Source: Cryptomeria japonica
Lineage: Eukaryota > Streptophyta > Pinopsida > Cupressales > Cupressaceae
DNA: 64,000 nucleotides
Direction: 5' to 3'
Assembly (NCBI RefSeq): GCF_030272615.1
Contig: NC_081412.1
Coordinates: 684,518,583 to 684,582,582 of the forward strand
Shown: piece by piece, positions 31,949-43,142 of the stretch
Layout of the letters: each line of letters starts with the position of its first letter
Position numbering within the stretch: the stretch's first letter is position 1
The notes under the pieces: generated by a model
What the model saw: the letters and a program-made list of their open reading frames with translations, nothing else
Told to the model about the DNA's origin: nothing
Databases searched by the model: none
Translations under genes and position numbers: made by a program

Positions 31949-34489
31949 CTTCCTCGTCATAACTCCTTGATATTTCTTCCCAATTATCTGATCTTCAGAG
32001 TGGTTCAATCTTACATACTAGGGTGTCTTTGTTTGCTGTAGTTCTTCAGTTACAATGGAATTTTCAGATGATACCAGTGTAACTGGATCTTCATTCTATA
32101 CCGGTGGGTTCAATGTAGGCTCATTTATCAGTATCTCTATTTCCGATTCAAAGTCTATATACCTTGAAGTTCCTCTAAACTGTTCATCAATTTTCACATT
32201 TTTACTCTCAACAATTTTTTGCAATCTCTTGTTAAAACATCAATATGCCTTGCTCTTAGATGAATAACCAAGAAATATTTCTTCATCACTTCTAGGATCA
32301 AATTTGCCAATATACTCATCTCTTCTAATATAGCATTTACTTCCAAATATTCTAAAATATTTAAGAGTAGGAGTAATACCAAACCATAGTTCATGAGGGG
32401 TCCTACCGGTTTCACCTTTGATGTGAACTTTGTTGAATGTGTAGACTATTGTGCTTACTGCCTCTCTCCAATATACATGTGGTAGATTTGCTTTTGATAA
32501 CATACTTCTAGCTGCATCCAAGATAGTTCTATTTTTCCTTTCTACAACTCCATTCTGCTGGGGTGTCCGGGGTGCTGATAATTGTCTTCTGATCCCATTT
32601 ACTTCACAGAATGTATAAATTTCCTTAGATGTGAATTCACTTTCTTGATTTGATCTCAGATATTTGATTTTCTTACCAGTTTCATTCTCTACCATTTCCT
32701 TGAATAGTTTGAATTTCCCAAGTACTTTTGATTTTTCTCTGAGAAAAGTAACCCAACACATTCTAGAATAGTCATCAATGATTAGCATGAAATATCTATC
32801 ACCTTGTAAGCTTTTAGTTCTACCTAGACCACATAAATCAGTATGAATTAGGTCAAGAGCATTATTGGATTTTTCTGGAATACTTTTAAAAGATGCTCTA
32901 ACTTGTTTTCCAAATTGACATTCCTTGCATACCTGATTGTGGGGCTTAACAATCTTAGGTAAATCTCTAACTGCTTTGGTTGTACTGATTTTCACAATGC
33001 AATCAAAATTTACATGACAGAGTCTCTTATGCTACAACCAACTTTCATCAATATGTGCAATCAAGCATGTCTTTTCATTGTTGTTCAAAAGAAAGATATT
33101 ACCTCTAGTTTGACTACCAGTTGCAATTTCCAAACCATTTCTGTTCATAATTTTGCATTTCCCATTGTTTAATTGTAACTGAAATCCTTTTTCAACTAAT
33201 TGTCAAACACTCAAAAGATTATGCTTTAAACCTTCAACATAGTAAACATTGTCAATATTATGCTTACCATCAAGAGATATAGTACCTTTTCCTTTGATCA
33301 AACAAGCTTTATCATCTCCAAATCTTACTAGACCACCATTATATTCCTGAAAAGTCAAGAATTTACTTTTATCACTAGTCATATGATGTGAACATCCTGA
33401 ATCAATGATCCATTCATCCTTAACCTCAATTTTAGCTGTCAAGGCCGACTCTATCAGTTGAATAGTAGGTGCCAGTTTATCTTCTCTTATAGCAACAAAG
33501 ACCCATCCATTGTCTGCCAAATCCTCATCAGAATCATCAGTGACTCCTTCATCAACAAGATAACAAGACTTGTATTTATTCTTCTTAAATTTGTATCTCT
33601 GATATTCAAGGTTAGGCTTGTATGTTCTTCTAGTTTCTTCTTTCAATCTTACATGTCTATCAGGGAATCTTGAAGCCATATGAACAATCTTATTACAGTT
33701 AAAACATTTAAAGCATTCTTTACCTTCATACTTACTTCCAACTGGACCTGTAGGCATTTTCCTTGCAAATAGTGCTTCAAGTTCTGTTGCATAAAAGGCT
33801 TTCCAAACAGATTTGTCAAATGATGATGCAGATGATGTTGATGCTTTAAAAGCTAAATGTCCCTTTATAGTAGCAACAAGACCAAATTCCTCAATTTCAA
33901 AAGTTGAAAGTTTTCCAATCAATGTGTGCCTAGTTACTGATGTATTAGGAATTGTTCTTAACTCATTTATAGCAGTAACTTTCATTTTGTATGCCAGTGG
34001 CAATCCTCTTAAAACTTTTGAAACAATTTCCTCTTCACTTAAGGTTCCTCCACAACATTTAATACCCAAAACAATTTCAATAACTCTTTCCATAAAAGCA
34101 GAAATCCTTTCATCTTCTTCCATTTTCAGATTTTCATACCTGACCTGGAAGCTTTCAAATTTAGCAACTATGATTGTGGAATCTCCTTTATTCAATGTTT
34201 CCAAATGGTCCCAAATAGCTTTAGTAGTAGATCTATCTGATAATCCCATGATTTGTTGATCTGATAATGCGCTCAAAAGTGCTTCTCTTGCTTTGTAATC
34301 ATTTTCTTCATCTTTAGCCAAGTTAGGTGGATTAGGTTGACTTTGAGTAGGAGCAATATAGCCATTCTTTGTAACTTCCCAGATGTCCTTTCCAATGCAA
34401 TTCAGATGTGTCTCCATTTTGATCTTCCATATGCAATAGTTGGTTCCATCAAGTTTAGGACTGTCCTTCTTGAAATAGTTAGAAGACAT
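31949..34489 (-). pseudogene. gag-pol: copia gag, protease and integrase
   Basis: From ATG 34489 a gag of about 300 residues (starts MSSNYFKKDSPKLDGTNYC; DUF4219/UBN2-type) is followed by a zinc knuckle CFNCNKIVHMASRF whose last cysteine is phenylalanine (about 33720-33675), the protease motif IIDSGCSHHM (about 33410), the integrase zinc part (HKRLCH...CKECQFG, about 33020-32915) and the catalytic core with DLCG, IDDYSR and TPQQNGVVERKNR (about 32880-32530). Stops at about 33203, 33031, 32238 and two or three later in the integrase-RT linker are consistent with single transitions. A one-base insertion near 31949 shifts the frame into RT. Gag builds particles; integrase inserts the cDNA. Confidence 0.9.
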
Positions 34490-34531
34490 TGGATCACCTC
34501 AAGCTATTAAACTTCTGCAAAAAGAGGACTA

Positions 34532-34544
34532 GGCTCTGATACCA
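34532..34544 (-). promoter_or_regulatory. Primer-binding site, tRNA-iMet
   Basis: Minus strand TGGTATCAGAGCC, two bases (AT) after the LTR end CCTAACA; a perfect match to the usual plant copia primer site. Confidence 0.92.
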
Positions 34545-34546
34545 AT

Positions 34547-35609
34547 TGTTAGGTCCCAGAGACAACTGATAGGGGGGTGGAGGGGGGGGGTGTGAATTAG
34601 TTGTCTAATAAATTCAAACCCAAAACAACTTAACCAAGCTTAATGCTTAATACCGGTAAATCAAACTTAATGCTGATAGATAGTTTATCAGTTAATAGCA
34701 GTACCGGAAAAGATTAATGTATGAAATAGAAAGACAATGACATCCACAACACATAACACCAATATTTGTACATGGAAACCCTATAAGGGGAAAACCACGG
34801 TGGGAAACCTTACCCACAATCAGATAGTACCACTGGAGATAGTATGCATATACAATAGGGGGTCTGCACATGCAGAAAGGCCAAGTGCCTAGAGCTCACT
34901 GCTCAAACACAAATGAGAGTCACACTGACTACAATTGGATGGTTAAATCCAATAATGATATACTGCTCAAAATAACATCTGCATATGCTGGATTCAGTAC
35001 CGGTTTAGTTCTAATGTGCCTTCACAAAACCTTCCTTTAACCTTCAAGTGATGTCTGCATGTATAGCTTGCATATACCAAATTGCAATCCTTTTTCCCAT
35101 TCATACACTGATCTTAAAAATAAGATCTTGCATTTATGCCATAACCTAAGACCAATTAAGTAGGTCGTCTCACTTAAAAGATATTACAATAAAATTAATT
35201 ATAGATAAAACAATAACCGATACAATATTTGATTCAACATGTCGGCTTAATGCATTTACAACAATAATAAATCATCTCCATAATGTGTTGTGTTGATTTG
35301 GAATAGATAAGCCTATCAGTGCTTATCCTGGAAATATTTGCTAGTAACAACAAATATGCAATCACGAATATACCAATGATTAAATCTCCAAGACAAAGTG
35401 TCCAAACAAAGTCTTCAACATAACCAAGTATTTTTCATGTCATTCCAAGTGCTGGTGAACAATATATCCTTTCGATGAACCAGATACCGGTGACTGTGCA
35501 TAAGTCACTTGCTTGCTGGTGAACATAATCAATTCTCCAGGTGCTGATAGGTATAGATAAGTGTTGACACCAATGACAAAACCATATCAACATATCCAAA
35601 ATACCAACA
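34547..35609 (-). repeat. 5' LTR of the copia element
   Basis: Plus strand starts TGTTAGGTCCC and ends ATACCAACA. The C-rich hairpin (34560-34606) has an enlarged loop and one C-to-T change compared with the other LTR. Confidence 0.92.
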
Positions 35610-37804
35610 CCTACAAAATTGGGATCCTCTTGTTTCCTTTCCCTTTCAAATTTAGTCATGAGGTCCCACTTCTTCCTCCTTTACTCTGCATCATGTGGAT
35701 GAGAATTCCTAATTAGATCTTCTCTTTCTACAAAAGAATGAAAATGCCCCTTTCCCTTAAATTTATTTACTTTAATGTCATTTATACAACCTTCGAGGTC
35801 AAAATATTTATCTTGGGAAGCCCTCAGCCTATAATTCTTCACCAAAAAATCTTGTACCTTCTGGAAGGTCTCACAACCTACACTAAATTCATTGAAAATT
35901 GTTTTCCTGGGGAGAAATTTTTCCTTTCTATCAGATTTTATTTGCTCCCTCTCCATCCACATCATTTGCCAGATGAATTTGAGGAATGCTAACCTTGGAG
36001 AGACAACAATAGGCAATACATGGGGTCCCTGCTCACATCCATAAATTCTTATTATTGTACAATTGCCATAAAGGAAGAAATCCCCAAAATTATGGGTAAA
36101 TGAACCCTCACTGTAGACATGTCCATTAGTCCTATAACTCTTTATTCTCAATATTTTGATTATCTCTTTAGGCATCCTTGATAGTACTACCCCAAGTCTT
36201 GTGAACGTGTTCATCACAAAATGGTCAAAGAATACACAAAAATCACCAAACTTAGATCCCTTGTCCCAAAATGGGGTCCATCTTTGCACCAACCAATGGA
36301 GACATGTGTAGGGATCAATTGTATTTATTCTCAACTTTGGGCCCCAATATGGTCTGTTTTGATAAAGAATTAAGTGGTACACCAATGAATAGTGCAAGAA
36401 AACCGATTTTTCATCTTTATTTTTAGCTCTCACCAATCCCTCATGAATCTTCTCATGAATAGCACTTGCAAAATCATACAATTCATTTATTGTGAGGTGT
36501 TGAATGTTGATGGCCATAATCATAAAATCAATGGGTAATTTGGTGAGCCCACAATCAACTCCAAGGACCTGCCCTAGTGTATGATAGGTTTTAACAAAAT
36601 AGGGATCAAAACAGTTAAGCTTGAAGGGCTCTCTTTCAGATGGCAGGACATAATTCCGTGAATATGTAAAGTTTCCTCATGAAACGAGGAACAAGATCCT
36701 TCTTGTACCTATCATTTTTGTTCTCATAGTCCCTCTTCAAATTATCCATGTTTATAATTGTGAGGGTAGACTTATCTAAATCAAAACATTGAATGCTAGC
36801 CCTAGGAGAGATGTCTAGTAGGACATATCCTTTAGTAGTCCTAACCGTCTAGCTTGGAACATCATATGCATTTGTCAGCTCCCTTATGAGTATAGGCTCT
36901 ACAAAAACATTGGGAGCCACCAATTTTCCAAGGTTCAGTGTCTAGGGGTTGCACACTGGGATGGCTTTGTCTATGTTGCCATAGAGTGAATGAAAAATAT
37001 CCCAAACTGTTTCCTTGGTAAAGGCATCCCTACACCATTCCACTTTGTCATTGAACACCATCCTAAGATGATCCTGCATTGTGGATCCCTCAAATAATTC
37101 CAACAGGTCTTGGGATGGGCTCCTAGTCTGTCTGGTTGCCCTCCGTGTGATTTCTTCCTATGTTCAACCTCTTGTTGCAACTCTTCAGGGGTCATGGCAA
37201 GAGCAAGAGGAGTAGTAGGTTGCATTGGTGGTTGCTCCACCTGAGCTGATGACTCCCCTTTGGATGGCTTCCTAGAGCGCTTTGCAAGCTTGGGGGTCTT
37301 TTCTTTTGCTTGAGCAACCTCTTTGGCTGGCTCCTGAGGGTTTTCTCCTTGTGGGATTGGCTTTTGAGGAATTGGGGCTTCCTTGGTAAATGTATTAACT
37401 CGAGCAAGAGCATCATGTATAGGGGATGGGATTTCAACAGAGGTGTCTTTGACTAAATCCTTCTTGGTTCTCTTCCTCTTCTTTGGAGTGGGATTCCTTT
37501 TTTAAGGAGCAGGAGAGGGCTCATCTGAATATTCACTATCAGAAATGATAGTGATGGTCTTTCAAATGGATTTTATTTTTCTCTTTGTGGCCTTCCCTTT
37601 TGGAGGGGAGATAACTTCATCCTCCTCTAATACTTTTGGGGTGGTTCTAAAGCTTGGTTGCACATAAGGGGAACCTACAATTTCTTGTACGAGGGGAACC
37701 ATATCTAGAGGTGTATCCTCAGTGATGGAAATTAAGGAGCTTGCCTCAGTTACGTGGGATTTCTTGGCAGTAGGGGTAGCAAATTGCTTAGTAGGGAATG
37801 CCAT
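35610..37804 (-). pseudogene. Accessory ORF C of unknown function, N-terminal and globular part
   Basis: Begins MAFPTKQFATPTAKKSH (ATG 37802-37804) with a disordered proline/lysine-rich region to about 37150, then a globular region in three frames: about 37140-36650 (HLRMVFNDKVEWCRDAF, NVFVEPILIRELTNAYD), then 36650-35681 (motifs YDFASAIHEKIHEGLV, FLHYSLVYHLILYQNRPYW, WTPFWDKGSKFGDFCVFFD, PHVLPIVVSPRLAFLKFIWQ). The last 280 codons are free of stops. After one TAG it goes on to 35610, where the copia element is inserted. Two frameshifts (near 37140 and 36650). No known domain is recognised. Aromatic-rich, well-ordered composition suggests a folded protein. Minus strand, just downstream of the GATAAG array. 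Confidence 0.5.
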
Positions 37805-38179
37805 CGTAACAATTTGGACCGATTAAAAGCTTGGAAATCAAGTTGCAAGACTAAAATCTACCAACTTCTAGGGCACACATGCAAGAAACTCAAGATATTA
37901 CTGTAACAGTTTGATGATGCACACAAGCGGGAGAAAAACACTTATTGGTTTTCTCTTCAACTGAAAATGTTGGGAAGCATGCTGGAATGCTGAAATTCAC
38001 CTTTTTCTCACTCTATGCTTCTCTAAAATCTCTCTAGATGCAAGGTAAGAAAGAATGCCACTAAATTTTCAATTTATTGCAATGCCATTAATTCATTCAT
38101 GTTGGACAAAGGTAATTGTTGGCACCAATTTTGAATTTTATCTATCAATCTAGCAGTTGTGATCAGGATTACTTGTTGG

Positions 38180-40076
38180 CCTTCCCTGAATAATGACATG
38201 GCATTCTCTTACAGTTCCTCATGTCAAATTAGAATTTCATAATCCATGGAGCCTCCATGACCATCTTAACTTTCTCTGCGAGATAAGCTTTTGATGTAAT
38301 TTTCCTTTATTTTACTTATCCCATGGTGTTACGAGCCATTCCTTCTATCTTCGTGGGATAAGCTTCTATTTGCTTTCTTTGGAGATCTTATCCTGCGTTG
38401 ATCTTAACCCTTCCTTTCGTCTTTCGCTTGCAAGCCCCTTTCTTTATGCTTTTATCATTCAGAGAATAAGATTTTGAAATAGCATTTTCATATCCTGGAG
38501 CATCTTTCTTCTCCCCATGGGGATGCACGAGATAAGGATTTCTCTTATTTCCCTTCATAATTCTTATCCTACAACACACCTTTGATTTTCACTATTGTTT
38601 TGGATCTTTCTTGCCCCGCAGGATAAGCCCTTTAACTTTTTTCTTAAGTATTTTATTATCCTAGGACTCTTTTCTTATCCTCGTAGGGACACACAAGATG
38701 AGAAAAGCATTGCATCCTTTATTATTGACTTATCTCATGTTTCCTTGTAATGCTATTCTAGTGGCATGAAAATCCTGGGGGATAAGATGCTTTTATAATT
38801 TTCTTTTGTTTTACTTATCCCTTGGTGTCACTAGCCATTCGTACTATCTTCATGGGATAAGCTTCTATTTTCTTTCTTTGGAGATCTTATCCCACGTTGA
38901 TCTTAACCCTTCCTTTTACCTTTCACCTGCAATCCCCTTTCTTTGTGTTTTTATCATCCGCAGGATAAGCTTTTGAACTAGCATTTTCTTATCTTGGAGC
39001 ATCTTTCTTATCCCCATGGGGATGCGTGGGATAATGCTTTCTCTTATTTCTCCTTCACAATTATTATCCCACGACGCACCTTTGAGTCTCATCATTGTTC
39101 TAGATATTTTCTGCCCCATGGGATAAGCCCTTTACCTTTTGCTTAAGTGTTTTGTTATCCCGAGACTCTTTTCTTATCCCTGCAGGGATGCGCGGGATAA
39201 GAAAAGCATTGCATCCTTAATTGTCAACTTATCCCACATTTCCTTGTAATGCTATTCTAGCAGCATGGAAATCCTGTAGGATAAGACTCCCTTTAAATTT
39301 AAGTCAGCCCTTATCCCATGACCATTTCATAGTGTTCCTGGTTCATTGCGAAATAAGCTTTTACCGCTTGTTTTCTTCGATCGCTCCTTATCCTACATTG
39401 CTCCTTGCTCTCTTTCTAGTTGTCATGGGATAAGGACTCCTTTGTAATTATTTCTTTCTTCTTATCTTGAAGGGTTGAAATTCACATTGAAACCACTTGC
39501 AGGATAAGGAACAGGGGGCACTTCCTTTTGAAATCTTATCCCGTGCGACTGAGTTACTTGGGGTCTGCACTTAAGTGATCATTTTGAACACGTGGAAAAC
39601 TTCATGGGTTAAAAGGTTGTGCACGGGGCCTTCCTAGGAAATAAAGGACTTATGACCCGAGGATTTTTAGCAATACTTAAGTCCCATTTGTCACTTTAGA
39701 AATTCATATTCTCTAAATCTCCTTCGGTCATCTCAACTATCTCCACGGGATAATCCTCTATTGTAGATTTCCCTTGTTTTATTTATCCTGCGATGTCATT
39801 TACCCCTTCTTCTATCCTTGCGAGATAAGATTTTATGTGTTTTACCATGGAAGCCTTATCACGCGTTGCTCCTAGCCTTCCACCTGCAAGCCCTTTTCCT
39901 TTATGTTTCTATCATCTATGGGATAAGCATTTGAACTAGCTTTTTCTTATCCCGCAGTACTCCTTTTATCCCTGTGTGAACGCACGAGATAAGCTTTCCC
40001 TTATTTACAACTTATAAGTCTTATCTTGCAGCTATCTCTGAGCAAGAGGAACACATCTTGGGATAATGTTACTACT
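38180..40076. repeat. GATAAG/CTTATC-rich tandem array, left part
   Basis: Units of about 490-500 bp: GGAGATCTTATCC..GTTGATCTTAACCCTTCC starts at 38381 and again at 38880, with more diverged units to 40076. Inside each unit the words GGGATAAG, CTTATCCC and variants recur every 30-80 bp in both directions; I count roughly 40 GATAA cores in 1.9 kb. No ORF of note. The array lies next to the start of accessory ORF C and may be its leader, LTR or an unrelated satellite. Confidence 0.75.
40072..40076. other. Target site duplication GATAA, left
   Basis: Identical to 48010-48014; the element landed inside one of the GATAAG motifs of the array. Confidence 0.88.
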
Positions 40077-41166
40077 TACTAAGTTGCCATTAGTCTTATG
40101 TTCAAAGTTATTCTAGTTGGTTACTACTACCGAATCATTCAGTCGGTAAGCATAGAACAGTTGGTTATAGATGAAACTAGTCTCAGAGCCTAGTATACAC
40201 CAAGCAGTCTACCAAGTAACACTCTATGTCTACCGAGTATCAAGGAACAAGTAACCGTTATCACATTGGAAATTTCACTTAAAGATTGTGTATGATTTTG
40301 AGGTCATCTAACTAATGAAATATTTTTGTATGGTTATTCATTCAAGAAATCATGTTTGTAAGATCGAAGCATGAACCAGATAACCGACATAAGAGATTTA
40401 TTTATACAACATGAGTTAAGGATTAAAGATATATGTGTGCATGTGTGTATGAAGCAAGGCTTGTACGAAAAAGGAAAATCATGAGAAATCACATAGTGTT
40501 ATGATTGTTACAGTTGACAGAGAAACACAGAAGTCACCGAGAAGGATTTCAGAGAATAGTCAAGGAATAGAGTAAACAGAAGGGTTTACCAAGTTAATCT
40601 ATGGATTACCGAGCTATGCTATAAGAAAGGTAATCTTATTTTGAGCACATAGAATCTTCTATAACATTCCAGATGTAAAGTTGCAGATATTTGTAATGAT
40701 TTTATTGTAATATTTTGAAGTGGTAAGAGAAACCTTTAATAGGGTAAAAGACTCTAACTAAGTCTATAAATTGTAAAGCCTCTAACTAGGTGCAACATTT
40801 AGAATAAGTGTTGTAAAATCCTTTAGCAAGGTAGATCTAACAGATCTTGATACTCCTAACAGGGTAAGCTATCAGAAATAGCTAAACATGTAGCTCTAAC
40901 TGAGCAACATTTATTATTGCAGTAGTGAAGTTGTGGGTGCCATCCCCACCACAGTTTTTCTCTCTAACCAAGAGTTTCTGCGTAACCAAAATATATGTGT
41001 TATGGAATGAATCATGTATGATTGTTATTTATTTGTTTTAGCATTATATTATGTTACAACAATATTCAGTTTATGCTTAACAGTAAAGTTATTGTTGAAG
41101 AAAAGTTTTGAAGTACTGATTCACCCCTCCCCTCTCAGTACATTAGCTTTCATATTGGGCCTAACA
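40077..41166 (+). repeat. 5' LTR of the non-autonomous copia-type element
   Basis: 1,090 bp, starts TGTTACTACTTACT and ends GGGCCTAACA. Lacks about 103 bp present in the 3' LTR after CTATGTCTACCGAG. Hairpin GTACTGA/TCAGTAC at 41113-41141. Confidence 0.93.
41113..41141 (+). other. C-loop hairpin in 5' LTR
   Basis: GTACTGA (41113-41119), 15-base loop starting TTCACCCC, TCAGTAC (41135-41141). Twenty-five bases before the LTR end. Confidence 0.75.
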
Positions 41167-41168
41167 AT

Positions 41169-41180
41169 TGGTATCAGAGC
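41169..41180 (+). promoter_or_regulatory. Primer-binding site, tRNA-iMet
   Basis: TGGTATCAGAGC two bases after the 5' LTR end; identical in sequence and spacing to the site of the complete copia element. Confidence 0.92.
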
Positions 41181-41228
41181 TTGAATCTTGGAAAAGGGTT
41201 TAACTGCCTAAAGAGAAAGATCTTATCA

Positions 41229-42581
41229 ATGGAAGGCTATAAAAAATCTCGGAGGATTGTGTATGTACAAGAAGAGTTGGATCATGCTAATCAAGTGATT
41301 GCAGACATGCAAAGACAAATGCAAAAATCTCTAAAAGTTAGAAGAAGATCGTTTGATGATTTTTAGGACTCTCAAGAGCTGGTGGAACAAATTGAGACAT
41401 CATCTGAGAATAGTATATCTAAAGAGACTGAAGAAATGATTGGAATATTGAAAGAAAAAAACAAAGCACTGATTGATCAACTAAAAGCAATGAAAAGAGA
41501 ACATGAACATTTCAGCACATAGATGATTGAAAATCTTGATACATTGAGGACAACTGAGGATAGAGTAAGAAATCTAGAAAGAGAGAAACAACAACTTGAA
41601 GCATTAGTATCTGAAAAGAATGATGAAAACATAAGGTTGACTAGGATTCAACAAAATCTGTCAGATCAACTAGGTTATGCACATCATGAAGCAAATCTGA
41701 AAGATGATGAGAATCAAGCATTGAAACTTGAAGTATCAAGGTTGACCAATGAACTTGAGATAGAGAAGAAATCCAAGGAAACATTGAAGAAGAGTTATGA
41801 AGCATCAAAGATGTTGGATGAGCAACTGAATACAAGAAGACCCAACAAAGATGCAGGACTCTGTTACAAAGGAAAAGACTTTACCGAGAAGGGAATCCAT
41901 GCTACTGAGAGAGGAGAATCATCAAAGCAAGCTGGAAATAAGAAGCACATCAAAAGAAAGAAGCCCATTTGCAACTACTGTGGAAATCAAGGTCATACTA
42001 CTAACATGTGCCAAATCAGAAAAGGTAAGCAACTGAATGTCACTAAGTCTAATGGTTATTGTTACAATTGCAATAAATATGGTCACACATCTAACCAATG
42101 TAGGACAAAGTCTGCTAGTAATTATCAGAAGGCAAAATTCAAAGGGTTTTGTAAAAATTGTAATAGATATGAACATAGTACCGAGAAGTGTTGGTTTAAG
42201 CAAAAGAACTATATGTGGTATGCGCACCAAGCAAATACTGGAAGCTACCAAACTCACAGAGATCTTAACCGACAATATGTTGTAGTACCATGGGATTACA
42301 ATACAAGGATATGGTGTGAATGTTGTGGAAGATATGGACACATAAGTGCCAACTGTTTTATAAGGTTTGGAATGAACAACCGAAGATCATGGAAAAATCC
42401 TGGTATAGCTTGTTTTCATTATCACAAAGTTGGACACTTGGCTAGAGATTACAGAGATCAACCTAGAGGAGACACTGAAGAAATAAAAGACAAATTACAA
42501 ATGATTTGGAGAAAGAAGGAAATTGTGTCAAATGAAGAAAGCACCTTACCTACCGAGTTAGGTGCACCTATTCCAAATTAA
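41229..42581 (+). pseudogene. Coiled-coil, multi-zinc-knuckle gag-like protein
   Basis: One frame of 451 codons from ATG 41229 (MEGYKKSRRIVYVQEELDH), only 60 bp after the primer site, with two stops (TAG 41364, TAG 41520; both would revert to CAG). The first 200 residues are a strongly charged coiled coil (TEDRVRNLEREKQQLEALVS), followed by a basic segment and five CCHC-type knuckles: CNYCGNQGHTTNMC, CYNCNKYGHTSNQC, CKNCNRYEHSTEKC, CECCGRYGHISANC and a broken fifth, CFHYHKVGHLARDY. No UBN2/capsid-like fold is seen, unlike the gag of the complete copia element. Likely role by analogy: RNA binding and packaging, with assembly supplied by a helper gag. Confidence 0.75.
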
Positions 42582-42599
42582 TTAGTAAAGGTATGAAGG

Positions 42600-43140
42600 G
42601 ACTGCATTCTCTCAAGGTTCAATCTTAACAGTTCCTATTTTATTATGTACTTAATTCAAAATCTGCATATCTAAGATGTATTAGTAAGTTTGAAATTCTA
42701 TCAAAGTCTTTTGGAGCACTATACAGGAAGCCTGTCAAGTCGATGAATATAGGAAGCCTATCAAGTCGGTAAATGAAGGAAATTTGGCTACTCGATTAAA
42801 GCGCAAAAAGGAAAGAAGGTTTAGTGGAACCAAGTGCATTTAATGTTTTGGACATAACCTGCATGGAGCCCGATAAGGTATATTGTGTACTTAAAGCATT
42901 TACGTGGTCATTTTACACTTACCAAGTTTTCAAGAGAACAGAGCAAAGCGATTCTAAGGTGATCAAACCTCCTCCGAAGTGAAATTCAAGGTATTTATAG
43001 CAATCTCAACGCATTGTCAAGCTAAGTTACCGATCATATCTATTGAGAATTTTTGTTTCATATTTGTTCAGAGGAAAGTGTCTGCCATTTAAAAATCTTC
43101 AAACCCTAAGGATCCTTTGTTAATTTTTATCTGAAATCTG
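42600..43140 (+). other. Spacer between gag-like and accessory ORF
   Basis: About 540 bp without an ORF, in the place where pol is expected. No residual protease, integrase or RT motif was recognised. Confidence 0.6.
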
Positions 43141-43142
43141 CA

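Larger units (their letters stand above)
28950..35609 (-). mobile_element. Ty1/copia retrotransposon, nearly complete, 6.66 kb
   Basis: LTRs 34547-35609 (5') and 28950-30002 (3'), a tRNA-iMet primer site, gag, protease, integrase, reverse transcriptase and RNase H in copia order, and a polypurine tract are all present on the minus strand. Stops and one frameshift disable it. Left flank and right flank belong to accessory ORF C; no clean 5 bp duplication remains, and alignment to the expected frame suggests about 4 bp were lost at the 28950 boundary (TATTAGG instead of TGTTAGG), which would have destroyed it. Confidence 0.92.

Noticed and set aside
33813-34259. 148-codon plus-strand ORF within the copia element
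   Set aside because: Lies opposite the copia gag frame, which has clear motifs; it is an antisense shadow.
41922-42341. 139-codon minus-strand ORF
   Set aside because: Opposite the zinc-knuckle gag-like ORF; no features of its own.
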